The notes: generated by a model not told the origin, from the letters alone. A stretch of DNA of 64,000 nt from Gimesia sp. (GCA_002706765.1 PAJV01000076.1:62001-126000); one strand, 5' to 3'. Counted from the first letter of the stretch, positions 9,039 to 19,306 are shown. Made by a program: numbers and translations.

Positions 9039-10382
9039 GTGCAAATTTATTCTTATCTGTTAAATCTGGTTTACTGCCTGATCCTGGTCTGTGCTTCGCC
9101 CGTGATTCTGTACCGGGCGCTGGTTCAGAAAAAGTACTGGAGTGGCCTGGAACAAAAGTTCCTCGGGCAATTACCCGAACGACACAGCACTCAGCCCTGC
9201 CTCTGGTTTCATGCCGTCAGTGTGGGGGAAGTATTGCAGCTGCCCCCGCTGCTGGAAGCGTTGAGCCAGGAACATCCGGCTCTCGAATTCGTGATTTCCA
9301 CGACGACCCATACGGGCTATGCGGTGGCAAAAGAAAAATTTCCCGGGCATCTGGTCTGTTACTTTCCGCTGGATTTTTCCTGGGCGGTCAAACGGGCACT
9401 GCAGCGAATCAGGCCGACAGCAGTGCTGCTGGTGGAGATGGAACTCTGGCCGAATTTCGTGTTGGCTGCGGATAAATCAGGAATTCCCGTCTTGATTATC
9501 AATGGGCGGTTAAGTGAAAAAAGTTTTCGCGGATACCAGAAGCTTCGCTGGCTGATCGGACCGCTGCTGAACCGGCTGCAACTGATTGCGGTTCAGACGG
9601 AAACCTACGCAGAACGTTTTCAAAAGCTGACAGGTCGTTCCGATCGAATGCAGGTCACCGGCTCGATCAAATTTGATGGAATCGAAGTCAACCGTGAGAA
9701 TTCGTTAACTGCTGAGCTGAAGCATGTGTTTCAGCTGAAGTCGGATGAGATCGTGCTGGTCGCCGGCAGTACTCAATCGCCGGAAGAGCAGATTGCCCTG
9801 GATGTCTACCTGGCAGCCAGGCAGCGATTTCCGCGACTGCGGCTGATTCTGGTCCCGCGGCATCAGGAGCGGTTTAATGAAGTGGCTGAGCTGGTCAAGC
9901 GAAATGGACTGCCCCTGCTGCGGCGCAGCGAACAGGAGTCAGATGAAGTCGGAACTGTCTTGCCGTTTACGAACCGTCAGAGCCCTGCGATCGGGCTGCT
10001 GGATACGCTGGGAGAATTAAAAAGCTGCTGGGGGCTGGCCGATTTCGCATTTGTCGGCGGGAGTCTGACAAAACGGGGTGGACAAAATATGATCGAACCG
10101 GCCGGTTATGGCACCGCATTGATGCTGGGGCCCAATACCTGGAATTTCAAGGATGTGGTCGACGCCCTGCTGCAGCATGAAGCAACCACGATCGTTCACG
10201 ATCAGTCGGAATTTCAGGAAGTACTGAATCACTGGCTGGAACACCCCCGGCTGGCGGAAGAGCAGGGGGCGCGGGCGCAGCGCTTTGTGTTGGATCAGCG
10301 AGGAGCAACGCTGCGAACACGGGATCTGATCTCCCCCCTGATAACAGGCTGCCCGTCCGATTTGCAGGGCAAAGCCGCGTGA
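9039..10382 (+). CDS. waaA: 3-deoxy-D-manno-octulosonic acid (Kdo) transferase
   Basis: WaaA (KdtA) moves Kdo from CMP-Kdo to lipid A precursors at the cytoplasmic face of the inner membrane. The 447-residue product starts at GTG 9039 and has the usual N-terminal membrane anchor (about residues 5-24). WFHAVSVGE follows near residue 55, then the Rossmann-type GT30 core with TTHTGY, ELWPN, NGRLSEKS, SIKFD, AGSTQSPEE and a late FVGGSLTKRGGQN. These are hallmark segments of the family. It begins 45 bases after secA and may be co-transcribed. Its presence indicates lipopolysaccharide synthesis, so a Gram-negative-type outer membrane. Confidence 0.93.
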   Translation: MQIYSYLLNLVYCLILVCASPVILYRALVQKKYWSGLEQKFLGQLPERHSTQPCLWFHAVSVGEVLQLPPLLEALSQEHPALEFVISTTTHTGYAVAKEKFPGHLVCYFPLDFSWAVKRALQRIRPTAVLLVEMELWPNFVLAADKSGIPVLIINGRLSEKSFRGYQKLRWLIGPLLNRLQLIAVQTETYAERFQKLTGRSDRMQVTGSIKFDGIEVNRENSLTAELKHVFQLKSDEIVLVAGSTQSPEEQIALDVYLAARQRFPRLRLILVPRHQERFNEVAELVKRNGLPLLRRSEQESDEVGTVLPFTNRQSPAIGLLDTLGELKSCWGLADFAFVGGSLTKRGGQNMIEPAGYGTALMLGPNTWNFKDVVDALLQHEATTIVHDQSEFQEVLNHWLEHPRLAEEQGARAQRFVLDQRGATLRTRDLISPLITGCPSDLQGKAA

Positions 10383-10473
10383 TCTTCTCGGTGTGAGTGT
10401 GCCTGGGAGGGATTCTCAGCATCAGGATCATCAGAAACATTTTCGAAAAGAGAACCCAGAGCGAAAGATACTC

Positions 10474-10502
10474 TTGTTGAGTTTACGCTGGATTTCTACA
10501 AT
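10474..10502 (+). promoter_or_regulatory. Candidate metK promoter and structured leader
   Basis: TTGTTG (10474-10479), a 17-base spacer, TACAAT (10497-10502), giving a leader of about 145 bases. The leader contains ATGAAACA (10521-10528) complementary to TGTTTCAT (10562-10569). CAGATT (10507-10512) is complementary to AATCTG (10542-10547), in an interleaved order that could form a pseudoknot. No known SAM-riboswitch consensus was recognised. The promoter is a pattern match; the structure is inference. Confidence 0.45.
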
Positions 10503-10653
10503 TACGCAGATTCAGTGACTATGAAACAGAGTATGGGTGGAAATCTGTTCTGTCAGGAAAATGTTTCATCTTTTGAGGTATTGGATCAGGTTCCCGGCGC
10601 TACTTCTGGACCGGTTACACTCATCATGGCAAAGTATTTAGGTGGAGTTACGC

Positions 10654-11832
10654 ATGGCTAATTTTTCGTTCACAAGTGAATCGGTCAGTATGGGACATCC
10701 GGATAAAGTTTCCGATCAGGTTTCTGACGGTATCCTGGATGCACTGCTTGCTGAAGATCCTTACTCACGTGTTGCTTGTGAGACATTGTGTACTACTGAC
10801 TTTGTCGTGCTGGCTGGTGAAATTACCAGCAATGCCCAGGTCGATTATGAAAAAGTCGCGCGCGACGTGATTCGCGATATCGGTTACACCAGTAAAGATA
10901 TTGGATTCAATGCCGATACCTGCGAAGTGCTTGTGAAACTGCATCAGCAAAGTGCAGATATTGCCCAGGGCGTAGACGCCGAAGGCGCCGGAGACCAGGG
11001 ACTGATGTTTGGCTATGCCTGCAATCAGACCGAAGAATACATGCCGGTGCCGATTGCTCTGTCACACCGCATTTTGAATAAGCTCACCGAAATTCGCCAG
11101 AACGGCGAAGTAGACTGGTTACTGCCAGACAGCAAAAGCCAGGTCACTGTGGATTACGTCGATGGCAAACCTGTGGGAGTTTCCGCAGTAGTGGTTTCTA
11201 CCCAACACACTGAAAATGTGTCCCAGGAAGGAATTCACAGCTTTGTGATCGAAAAAGTCATCAAGGAAGTCGTTCCAGCTGACTTCTTGACCGAGAAAAC
11301 AAAATACCATATCAATCCGACAGGTCGTTTTGTGATTGGTGGCCCCCACGGCGATACCGGTCTGACCGGACGTAAAATTATTGTAGACACCTATGGTGGC
11401 TGGGGCCGTCATGGCGGTGGTGCCTTCAGTGGGAAAGACTCTACCAAGGTAGACCGTTCTGCTGCTTACATGGCACGCTATATTGCCAAGAATATTGTTG
11501 CTGCCGGAATGGCTGCCGAGTGTGAAGTTCAACTTTCCTACGCCATTGGAGTAGTCGAACCAACCAGTATTTTTGTCGACACCAAAGGGACTTCAGTGAT
11601 TCCTGAAGAGCAGATTTCTAAGCTGGTCAGAGAACTGTTTCCTTTGAGCCCCCAGGGGATTATCAATCATCTGCAGTTACGCCGCCCCATTTTCAGAAAA
11701 ACAACCTGGGGTGGTCACTTTGGACGGAATGAGCCCGAATTTACTTGGGAAGCCACCGACAAAGCTGCCGAATTGAGAGATGCGGCCGGTTTGGGTAATG
11801 AAGTGCCCGAGCTGCAATTCGCCATGTCCTGA
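10654..11832 (+). CDS. metK: S-adenosylmethionine synthetase
   Basis: This enzyme makes SAM from ATP and methionine. From ATG 10654, with AGGTGGAG about six bases upstream, the product is 392 residues, close to the family norm. The start [16 protein letters not shown] carries the ATP-binding histidine and metal-binding aspartate. DQGLMFGYA (about residues 115-125), [14 protein letters not shown] with its phosphate-binding loop, and GGGAFSGKD follow in the canonical order. It stands alone, with a long leader upstream and a membrane protein gene 41 bases downstream. Confidence 0.97.
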   Translation: MANFSFTSESVSMGHPDKVSDQVSDGILDALLAEDPYSRVACETLCTTDFVVLAGEITSNAQVDYEKVARDVIRDIGYTSKDIGFNADTCEVLVKLHQQSADIAQGVDAEGAGDQGLMFGYACNQTEEYMPVPIALSHRILNKLTEIRQNGEVDWLLPDSKSQVTVDYVDGKPVGVSAVVVSTQHTENVSQEGIHSFVIEKVIKEVVPADFLTEKTKYHINPTGRFVIGGPHGDTGLTGRKIIVDTYGGWGRHGGGAFSGKDSTKVDRSAAYMARYIAKNIVAAGMAAECEVQLSYAIGVVEPTSIFVDTKGTSVIPEEQISKLVRELFPLSPQGIINHLQLRRPIFRKTTWGGHFGRNEPEFTWEATDKAAELRDAAGLGNEVPELQFAMS

Positions 11833-11873
11833 GTCAATCAGTTCACTCAGGTTCTGACAGAGCAGAAGGGAAG

Positions 11874-12821
11874 ATGCTCAATATGAAACAGTCCAAGCAG
11901 AATTTTTATCGCCTGGAAAATGAAATCACACGGGGAAAGCTGTCTCTTATGAGAGGGCTTTCCCCTCTGTTTTTCACAGGCAGCATCGTCGCCGGTGGAG
12001 CTGGGCTGCTGCTGTTACGCGCAGTGGGCTTGATTCAGGTGGAAAACGGCTACCTCCCTGTCGTGACCGTCGGCAGCCTGATGTCGTGTCTGGTTGCGGG
12101 GAACCTGCTGTTGCTGCGTCAATTCCGGTTGCTCCAGCTTTCCAGCAGTCAGAAGAGTGGGCTCACACTGGCGCTCATTTTACCGGTTCTGGCCGGAATG
12201 CTGTCCGTCTTACCTGAAAATGGTTTGAATCTGATGGGCATCCTGTTTTTCTGCCTGACCTATTTCATGGCATTTGCCGGCGTGCTGGAATGGCTCGACC
12301 GGGAAGCGATCGGACGTGCGGAAGCAGATCGGTCAATAAATGCCGAACAGGAATATGAAAAACCGGGGGCAGAGTCTGCGTCTGAAACTGTCGATTCCCC
12401 GTCATCAGATTCAATTGAGATAGATGCAGATCGCGAAAAACGATTTGAAGCACTACTGAGTGAGAACCAGTCTGATACAGACACGCTTGCAGAAGAAGAA
12501 GAGCACGGCGATTGCACCCAGTGGATGAATCGCAACACAGATGAGGCTGGTTTTGAATTCATAGAGGGCGGGATCATGGTCCGCTTCGAACCTCAGCAGA
12601 AGACCCGGGTCGTGCATCTCAGTCTCTATCCTCCCCTGAAGGGCAAGCTCTCTGTGAACTGCGAATTTGATCCCGGGCTGTCTGTCAGGACGAGAGTTCT
12701 GGAAACCCGTGGATATGGCATCAGCGTGGAGGTCAAACGTGCTTCCGGTCTGGAACAGGAGTTTGAGGCGGTTATGCAATATGGGGTGACCAATCAGAGG
12801 CTCAATGAGGATGTCGCCTGA
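11874..12821 (+). CDS. Membrane protein of unknown function with soluble C-terminal domain
   Basis: A protein of 315 residues. The first 145 or so hold about four hydrophobic helices (around residues 30-50, 62-80, 92-112 and 118-138). An acidic Glu/Asp/Ser-rich linker (about 160-220) follows, then a C-terminal beta-rich domain. An alternative ATG is at 11883; GAAGGGAAG immediately precedes the first ATG and is better spaced for the second. The gene starts 41 bases after metK, so the two may be co-transcribed. I do not recognise the family. The layout, membrane anchor plus acidic linker plus small domain, is common in planctomycete conserved hypotheticals. Confidence 0.7.
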   Translation: MLNMKQSKQNFYRLENEITRGKLSLMRGLSPLFFTGSIVAGGAGLLLLRAVGLIQVENGYLPVVTVGSLMSCLVAGNLLLLRQFRLLQLSSSQKSGLTLALILPVLAGMLSVLPENGLNLMGILFFCLTYFMAFAGVLEWLDREAIGRAEADRSINAEQEYEKPGAESASETVDSPSSDSIEIDADREKRFEALLSENQSDTDTLAEEEEHGDCTQWMNRNTDEAGFEFIEGGIMVRFEPQQKTRVVHLSLYPPLKGKLSVNCEFDPGLSVRTRVLETRGYGISVEVKRASGLEQEFEAVMQYGVTNQRLNEDVA

Positions 12822-13305
12822 AACAGGTTTACTCTTGATCATCAGGGTAGTCTGGTATATCTGACGATTTGCGAAACTTATCGGCAAACCGAAATTGAAT
12901 TAAGTCTAAAATGTGTCAAAATAGGCTCTTAGGTTTGTTTGCAGGATACTGGATCTTACCTATATTGTACGTTAGCTGGAAATTTCTATATTTCGCTAGT
13001 TTCCATTTTTATGAATCGCTATACTTTGCGGACATTGTTGTCGTATCTGGTCTGAAAAGCCCTCGTCAGCAATCAGTGAGATCTGAGTTAATTCCCGTCT
13101 CGCTCCAGTCTTAATAGCTTTTTGGTTACTGATGCGAAATCGTTTTGGTAATCAGTTAGTGCATCTACATTTATAGCAGAAATTCTTAACCGGGATTCTG
13201 TAATCAATGGAATTGTGCTGCATCACGATTGGACTCGTGTTGAAAGGAGGTCGAGCTCTGTCTGTTCGACAGGTTTGACTCAAACTGAATAAGGATGTCA
13301 GGATT
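12822..13305 (+). other. Intergenic region before fabH
   Basis: A 484-base gap, unusually AT-rich in its middle. A candidate promoter is TTGTAC (12965-12970), 16 bases, TATATT (12987-12992). A perfect AAAGGAGGT at 13241-13249 has no start codon at a usable distance, so it is probably not functional for fabH. A 67-codon frame at 12911-13114 is not supported. Confidence 0.35.
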
Positions 13306-14454
13306 ATGCACAAGATGTCTTTGAAACTTCAATCAAAAAATCAGGTCGATTCCACAGATCTCGAATCAGTTCTCGATGCATCCGGGTTGTTAGATCAACA
13401 GCGGGATCAGGTACCTGAGACAAAAAAAATAGAGAGCAAGCGTGGTCGCCAGGTGATTAGTCAAAGAACTAATTCATTGTTGGGAGTACAAATTGTTTCC
13501 AGTGGATCGTATGTGCCGGACAACGTCGTTACGAATCAGGATCTGCAGGAGCGTTTTGGATTTGACCCGGAATGGATTGAACAACGCACGGGAATTCTGG
13601 AACGTCGACATGCCCCACCGGAAATGGCCACCAGTGATTTGTGCTACGAAGCAGCACAGAAAGCGATTCGTGCGGCTCGTGTGAATCCGGAAGATATCGA
13701 TCTGCTGATCGTCGGTACGTTCACGCCGGATTTTCAATGTCCTTCCGTTGCCTGCCTGGTGCAGGATAGGCTGGGCCTGGATGCCCCTGCGATTGATCTG
13801 CAGGCTGCGTGTGCGGGTTTCATGTATGCCCTGGTAACGGCAGCCCAGTATGTCGCAACGGGAAACAGCAAGCTGGCACTGGTGATTGGTGGTGACTGCA
13901 ACAGCCGTATTGTGAATCCGGAAGATCGTCGCGTGGCACCATTGTTTGGCGATGGTGCGGGAGCCGTACTGCTGGCGAAAGGTGATCCGCATCAGGGGCT
14001 GACCTGCTACCAGACGGGCTCTGATGGAAGTGGTTGTTCTCTGCTGGATCGTCCCTCTGGTGGAACCCGCAATCCTGCGACTGCCGAAGATATCAGCGCG
14101 GGTCGTCATTTTCTGAATATGGATGGCCGCAGCGTCTTCAAGTGGGCTGTCAGAACAGTTGCTGATTCCATAGACCTGATGCTCACCAAAACAGGTATGA
14201 GCGTGCATGACGTTGACCTGTTCCTGATGCACCAGGCCAATATCAGAATCATTGATTCCGCCTGTGAACAGCTGGGAATTCCCCGCGAAAAGGTTTTCAA
14301 TAATCTGGATCGCTATGGAAATACTTCCGGCGGCTCGATTCCGATTGTGTTAGATGAAGCATTTCAATCGGGTCGGATTAATCGCGGCGATACCATTCTC
14401 CTGAGTGGATTTGGTGCCGGTCTTGCCTGGGGCACAGGCCTGTTTCGCTGGTAG
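13306..14454 (+). CDS. fabH: Beta-ketoacyl-ACP synthase III with N-terminal extension
   Basis: FabH condenses acetyl-CoA with malonyl-ACP to start fatty acid synthesis. The catalytic triad is complete: Cys169 in QAACAGFMY, His309 in MHQANIRI, Asn339 in GNTSGGSIP. GDGAGAVLL and the C-terminal GFGAGLAWGTGLFRW fit the family. The thiolase fold starts only at about residue 59 (LLGVQIVSSGSYVPD), so the protein carries a polar, charged tail of about 58 residues that ordinary FabH (about 320 residues) lacks. No better internal start was found. The 382-residue length is therefore unusual. It stands alone and is convergent with the next gene. Confidence 0.93.
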   Translation: MHKMSLKLQSKNQVDSTDLESVLDASGLLDQQRDQVPETKKIESKRGRQVISQRTNSLLGVQIVSSGSYVPDNVVTNQDLQERFGFDPEWIEQRTGILERRHAPPEMATSDLCYEAAQKAIRAARVNPEDIDLLIVGTFTPDFQCPSVACLVQDRLGLDAPAIDLQAACAGFMYALVTAAQYVATGNSKLALVIGGDCNSRIVNPEDRRVAPLFGDGAGAVLLAKGDPHQGLTCYQTGSDGSGCSLLDRPSGGTRNPATAEDISAGRHFLNMDGRSVFKWAVRTVADSIDLMLTKTGMSVHDVDLFLMHQANIRIIDSACEQLGIPREKVFNNLDRYGNTSGGSIPIVLDEAFQSGRINRGDTILLSGFGAGLAWGTGLFRW

Positions 14455-14468
14455 ATTTCTGCTAACGT

Positions 14469-14497
14469 CGCTGTTTCCCACTCAGCAGTGAACAGCG
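14469..14497. terminator. Hairpin between convergent genes
   Basis: CGCTGTT (14469-14475) pairs with AACAGCG (14491-14497), with an inner CACT/AGTG stem. It lies between the ends of fabH (14454) and the minus-strand membrane protein (14541), as expected for a bidirectional terminator, but has no strong T-run. Confidence 0.5.
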
Positions 14498-14540
14498 CCA
14501 TCTCTCAGTCTGCGCGACCGACTGTTGAGATCAGACAGGT

Positions 14541-15833
14541 TTATTCCGCGTCGTCCTGGGCTTTCGTATCCTGCTGTGCTTCGTCAGTTGTCGTCTCCGG
14601 AGTCACAGGGCGCTCGATCACGGGTTCACCCGCTTTGGCAACACCCGCCAGTGGCAGTTCATTGGCCGAAACCGTTTCCTCTTCCATATAATAAACGTGA
14701 TCGAGGGGAGTCCCATCATCACATTTCCGCAGCAGAAAATAGATCACGGTATTGGCAGACCAGAAAAAACTGATCACTAAACCGGAAAAGGTGATGTTAA
14801 GGATCGATCCCCATCCCAGTGAAATAGTGGTAGCGAGCGTCATTTCTTCCTGATTGAACAGCTGGATGGCCTGTTCGCTTCCCATGCCCCAGCTGACGCC
14901 CCAGAATGCGAGGCGGGAGACCAGTTGCAGCAGCAGTTCTGCAAAAAACAGACAGGCGGCTCCATAGCAGAGCGTGACGAATACGAGCCACAGAAAATAC
15001 CAGATTCGACCAAAAATATAGCTGAAGATGCGGCTTAAACCATCGAAGCCATCGCTGTCTTCCACGCTGATGGTGGTCATCATCAAAGGCCAGCCCGCCA
15101 AGGTCACCAGCAGAATCAGGCTCAACACAAAAGCAAACAGAAAAGCCAGTCCCCACAGCAGGCTGACAATCACTCCGCCAGCACTGGGAATATTACCAAA
15201 CAGGCCAATCAGCAGGCAGAGAATCCAGAAGAACCCCATGCCTGCGAAAGGGAGCAGGGGGGCGCTGACCAGTGACAGAATCCGCTTTAACGAAAAGGCC
15301 AGCGCAGCGCGAATACCGATATGTTCATCCTGCGCAAACTGGATTGCGGCAATCCTGGTAATCGCACCGCCGAAGACGGCCCAGATAATAATCGCCCACA
15401 GCAACTGCGTTGTGGCATAAGCCAGAATGCTCCAGCTGGCACCCGTTTGAAACAGGGTCAGCACCGGTCTGGTGAAATAGGACATCGGTTCCAGCAGCGT
15501 CGTACCCCGAATCAGGTTAACCAGTCCCGGCGATGGTTCCGGCACCGGCGTCAGGACCTGTTGAGGGGAGTGTAAAAACAGGTCGGCATGCCGGGGAGGA
15601 AATTCAATCCTTTGATGCACGAGGGCCGAACGATTACTCACCGGTTGCCGGGGCGCGAACGGGAGCTGGTTGAACAGTTGATTTCCCAACATGAGCAGCA
15701 GAATGGCGGCGATGGCCAGCAGGATTTTCTGGAAATCCACGGCCAGACGAAATACCCGAAACAGGTTCAGCCAGGGAAACAGTGTTTTATAAGGAATTGG
15801 TTCGGTGATCAGTTCAGGTTTTTGATTCATCAT
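14541..15833 (-). CDS. Polytopic membrane protein of unknown function
   Basis: About 431 residues from the paired ATG codons at 15833/15830; the open frame extends to a TTG at 15926 without support. A short cytoplasmic head is followed by a hydrophobic helix (about 30-55) and a polar loop of about 80 residues with Pro-rich segments. A cluster of five or more long hydrophobic helices follows, rich in Leu, Ile, Phe and Gly, then a C-terminal acidic Thr/Glu/Asp tail of about 60 residues. There is no catalytic motif. It resembles planctomycete conserved membrane proteins with no assigned function. A housekeeping role in envelope transport would be a guess. Confidence 0.7.
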   Translation of the reverse strand: MMNQKPELITEPIPYKTLFPWLNLFRVFRLAVDFQKILLAIAAILLLMLGNQLFNQLPFAPRQPVSNRSALVHQRIEFPPRHADLFLHSPQQVLTPVPEPSPGLVNLIRGTTLLEPMSYFTRPVLTLFQTGASWSILAYATTQLLWAIIIWAVFGGAITRIAAIQFAQDEHIGIRAALAFSLKRILSLVSAPLLPFAGMGFFWILCLLIGLFGNIPSAGGVIVSLLWGLAFLFAFVLSLILLVTLAGWPLMMTTISVEDSDGFDGLSRIFSYIFGRIWYFLWLVFVTLCYGAACLFFAELLLQLVSRLAFWGVSWGMGSEQAIQLFNQEEMTLATTISLGWGSILNITFSGLVISFFWSANTVIYFLLRKCDDGTPLDHVYYMEEETVSANELPLAGVAKAGEPVIERPVTPETTTDEAQQDTKAQDDAE

Positions 15834-16088
15834 CGTCAGAGTGTATATCCAGATGCCCAGAGATGAGAGAGATGCCCGATTGACAACATTCTGTATTTCC
15901 CAGATCCGTAACAGAAAAACCGTCAATCCCTTGGGTTGGATTCAAGCTGAAGGACGGGTATGCCGATCGATTTGATCCGCGAGAAGATCCCGCGAAAGAC
16001 TCTGCCGCTCAGTCGAATGCCAACTTGAGGCGCATTATAGACAGACCGGCGGAGTTGATGCTATCGTAGACCGGACTTCCCGGTCATT

Positions 16089-19000
16089 TCAGCTGGATTT
16101 TACCGGCTCGCCCACAAGCGGTTTCGGAGTCAAAGCTTCCTCAGTGTGAGCCTTCTGTTTCAGCGACGGTGTGGTGCACGCCTGGTAAATCAGGGGAATC
16201 GCCAGCAGGGTGATTGTGGTCCCGGCAATCAGTCCGCCGACCACAACCCGCGCCATGGGAGCCTGCAGTTCGCCCCCTTCACCCCAGCCCAGCGCAATCG
16301 GGATCATGGCCAGGACCGTGGTGAGCGTGGTCATCAGAATCGGCCGGAACCGGCGCGTGGCAGCCTGGAGGATCAACTGGCTGACCGGTTTCTCCGGGTA
16401 TCTCCGCCGGAGCTGATTGATGTAATCGACCAGCACGATGGCATTGTTGACCACAATTCCCGACAGCACGACGATGCCGATGAATGACTGCACATTTAAT
16501 GTGGTGTCTGTAAACACAAAGACCCAGATGACACCAATCATGCCCAGTGGCACCGCGAACAGAATATAAAATGGATCACGCAGAGATTCATACTGGGAAG
16601 CCATGATCATGTACATCAGGATAATCGCCAGAATAAAGCCCTGTTTCAATGCGGTGAAACTTTTCTGCTGTTCTTCCCAGTCGCCTGCGATACTGACGGA
16701 AAAGCCGGAAGGAATCTGGATGGCACTCAGGTTTTGTTCGAGCTCAGGGACCACGCTGCCCAGGTCCCGCCCCTCGACATCTGCAAAAACCCTCAAGATC
16801 CTCTGTTGATTCTGGCGTTCAATGACAACAGGGGCTTCATTGGGCTGGAATGAGAGCATGTTTTTCAATGGAATCGTACGTCCGGTGGCGGTCGTCACAC
16901 CCACCTGTTGCACGTCGTCCATCTGATCGCGGTCTTCTTCTCGCAAGCGAACAACGACCGGAAATTCATCTCCTTCCTCACGATAGAGTGTTGCCTCGGT
17001 ACCCCGAATGGTCGTTTCCAGTGTCTGGGCGATATCCTGCACGCTGATCTTCAACAGACCCGCTTTGGCACGATCGATGGAAGCAGTCAGTTCAGGGCGT
17101 TTATCGGAAACCTCGGCTTCCACATTGATCAGCCCGGGTGTCTGTTTCATGACTGCAACAACCTGGTCGACAATCTGCTGAGCGGCCATCAGGTTGTGGC
17201 CGGCGATCTGCACGACGAGATCACCGCCGCCTCGTCTCCCGATCATCCGCATCAGCATCATTTCCGTCTGTGCTTTGACCTGGACTTTCATGCCGGCAAT
17301 CGGACCGATCGAATCGTCGAGCGCTTTGCGGATTTCTTCAATGCCCCGTTCACGTTCGCTGCGGGGGAGCAGCTGGATTCTTAAAGTCGTGCGGTTCCAC
17401 TGATCTGCGTCATCAGCACCGTCACCAATGAAGGACGCAATCGCGATTGCTTCGGGGACCGACTCAATGGTCGCCTGTTCCAGAATCCGTGTCTGCTGAT
17501 CCAGTTTTCGAAGCTGAATCCCGGCTGCCATTCGGGAATAAACGTTAATCGCGGCTTCGTCTGTTTTAGGCAGAAATTCCGTTTTGACATGGGGAATCAG
17601 ACCCAGTGTCGTCGTAAAACAGAGTAACAGCAGAAATCCGGTGAGCGTGGCATGTTTCAAACTGAACTTTAAAATCCGTTCATAAATGCGCTCCAGTTTC
17701 AATAGGATCTGGTAATTCAGATGATGGAAACCTTCAATCAGTTTGAACCAGTGACGGGTCCAGCCTGTATGGGGAGTCGTGACTTCCTCTGGAATCCAGT
17801 AGGCGCTCATCACAGGCGTCAGTGTCAGGCTGGCAAACAGCGAACAGATCAGGGAGAACGAAACGACCCAGGCCAGCTGATGCAGCAGGATGCCGGTCGT
17901 ACCATGAATAAAAATCAGCGGCAGGAAAATGATCAGGGTTGTTAAGGTACTGGCAACAATTGCAGAGGAAACTTCTTCCGTCCCTTCAATGGCGGCAGTG
18001 ATCGGGTCCAGACCGTCTTCCCGTTTTCGGAAGATGCTTTCCAGTACCACGATCGAGTTATCCACCAGCAACCCGACGCCCAGCGCCAGTCCGCCGAAGG
18101 AAATAATATTCAACGTGAATCCCTGGAAATAGATCAGGGTGAATGTCGCGAGGACGGAGAGGGGCATACACACGCCGATCACCAGCATGCTTCGGAAGCT
18201 GCGCAGGAAGAGAATCAGAACCAGAATGGCCAGCCCCATTCCGTACAGGGCGGCTTCCTGGATGTTGGCGATCGACTGTCGTATATATTGCGAGTTATCC
18301 ACGCGAATTGTGAGGTTCATATCCGGGATCGATTTATTGGTCCGCTCGACCTGTTTTCGCACCTCGTCACTGACGTTGATCGTATTTGCCCCGGATTGCT
18401 TATAGACATACAGCAGAATGCCGGGCTGTCCATTCATCCGGGTCAGTTCCGTCCGCTCTTTTTCACCATCGACGACTTCCGCGATATCCCGCACATGAAC
18501 TGTCGCTCCTGCCTGTTCACGAACGACCGTGTTTTCAATCTGGTCCAGGCTGGTAAACTCACCCTCACTGCGGATATGCAGATTGAGATGTCCCTCTTCA
18601 TAATTTCCGGCGGGCTGGTTGATATTCTGCTGCTTGAGCGCATTGATGACTTCGTTGACGCCCATATTGAGCGATTCAAGTTTGCTGCGGTCCAGTTTGA
18701 TCTGGATCTCACGTTCAATCCCGCCTCGCATGCGGACACGGGCGACCCCTTCAAGCTGCTCAAACTGCGGAATAATCTGATTTTCCGTCAGCTGCGTGAG
18801 CGTGACAGGGTCCAGGTCACTGTTTAACCCGAGGTACAGAATGGGGCGGTCAGCGACATCATAATGACGGATGTACGGATCTTCTGCTCCCTCGGGCAGT
18901 TTGTTTCTCAATTTGTTGAGCGAGTCTCGTACTTCGTTGATCGCCAGGTTGAGATCCGTGCCCCATTGAAACTGCAGGCGGACCGTACTGCTACCTTCCA

Positions 19001-19253
19001 TACTGCTGCTGAGTATATCCTCAATGCCGGATACAGAACTCAAATTCTGTTCAATCGGGCGGGTAATCTGCTTTTCGGCTTCATCCGGACCCGCGCCTTC
19101 GTAAATCGTGATCACGCTGACGCTGGGATTCTGAATGTCAGGCATCAGGTCCACGGACAGCTGTGACAAAGACACGCCCCCCAGCATGACCAGCACCAGT
19201 GAGGACATCAGGGTTGTAATCGGACGCTGAACTGCCAGTCGGGTCAGGGACAT
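16089..19253 (-). CDS. RND efflux permease (HAE1/AcrB-like family)
   Basis: A 1054-residue inner-membrane, proton-driven pump that exports small molecules with an adaptor and an outer-membrane channel. The N-terminal helix SLTRLAVQRPITTLMSSLV, the large periplasmic loops (about residues 35-330 and 560-860) and two sets of six helices match the 12-helix RND layout. Helix 4 reads GLLVDNSIVVLES, with one aspartate in the usual DD position. Helix 10 reads VVLSGIVVNNAIVLVDYI. The adaptor gene lies 53 bases upstream on the same strand. No outer-membrane channel gene is nearby, so a shared TolC-like protein is likely. The substrate is unknown. Confidence 0.92.
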   Translation of the reverse strand: MSLTRLAVQRPITTLMSSLVLVMLGGVSLSQLSVDLMPDIQNPSVSVITIYEGAGPDEAEKQITRPIEQNLSSVSGIEDILSSSMEGSSTVRLQFQWGTDLNLAINEVRDSLNKLRNKLPEGAEDPYIRHYDVADRPILYLGLNSDLDPVTLTQLTENQIIPQFEQLEGVARVRMRGGIEREIQIKLDRSKLESLNMGVNEVINALKQQNINQPAGNYEEGHLNLHIRSEGEFTSLDQIENTVVREQAGATVHVRDIAEVVDGEKERTELTRMNGQPGILLYVYKQSGANTINVSDEVRKQVERTNKSIPDMNLTIRVDNSQYIRQSIANIQEAALYGMGLAILVLILFLRSFRSMLVIGVCMPLSVLATFTLIYFQGFTLNIISFGGLALGVGLLVDNSIVVLESIFRKREDGLDPITAAIEGTEEVSSAIVASTLTTLIIFLPLIFIHGTTGILLHQLAWVVSFSLICSLFASLTLTPVMSAYWIPEEVTTPHTGWTRHWFKLIEGFHHLNYQILLKLERIYERILKFSLKHATLTGFLLLLCFTTTLGLIPHVKTEFLPKTDEAAINVYSRMAAGIQLRKLDQQTRILEQATIESVPEAIAIASFIGDGADDADQWNRTTLRIQLLPRSERERGIEEIRKALDDSIGPIAGMKVQVKAQTEMMLMRMIGRRGGGDLVVQIAGHNLMAAQQIVDQVVAVMKQTPGLINVEAEVSDKRPELTASIDRAKAGLLKISVQDIAQTLETTIRGTEATLYREEGDEFPVVVRLREEDRDQMDDVQQVGVTTATGRTIPLKNMLSFQPNEAPVVIERQNQQRILRVFADVEGRDLGSVVPELEQNLSAIQIPSGFSVSIAGDWEEQQKSFTALKQGFILAIILMYMIMASQYESLRDPFYILFAVPLGMIGVIWVFVFTDTTLNVQSFIGIVVLSGIVVNNAIVLVDYINQLRRRYPEKPVSQLILQAATRRFRPILMTTLTTVLAMIPIALGWGEGGELQAPMARVVVGGLIAGTTITLLAIPLIYQACTTPSLKQKAHTEEALTPKPLVGEPVKSS

Positions 19254-19306
19254 AATTGATTTCTCAGGTGTTTCTGAACTGCTGTTGAATCAAACGATCG
19301 TCCTGA

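Noticed and set aside
10503-10653. Known SAM riboswitch upstream of metK
   Set aside because: None of the SAM-I, SAM-II or SAM-III core sequences that I know are present; kept only as an unproven structured leader.
12911-13114. 67-codon plus-strand ORF
   Set aside because: Atypical composition, no ribosome site, and it covers the likely fabH promoter.
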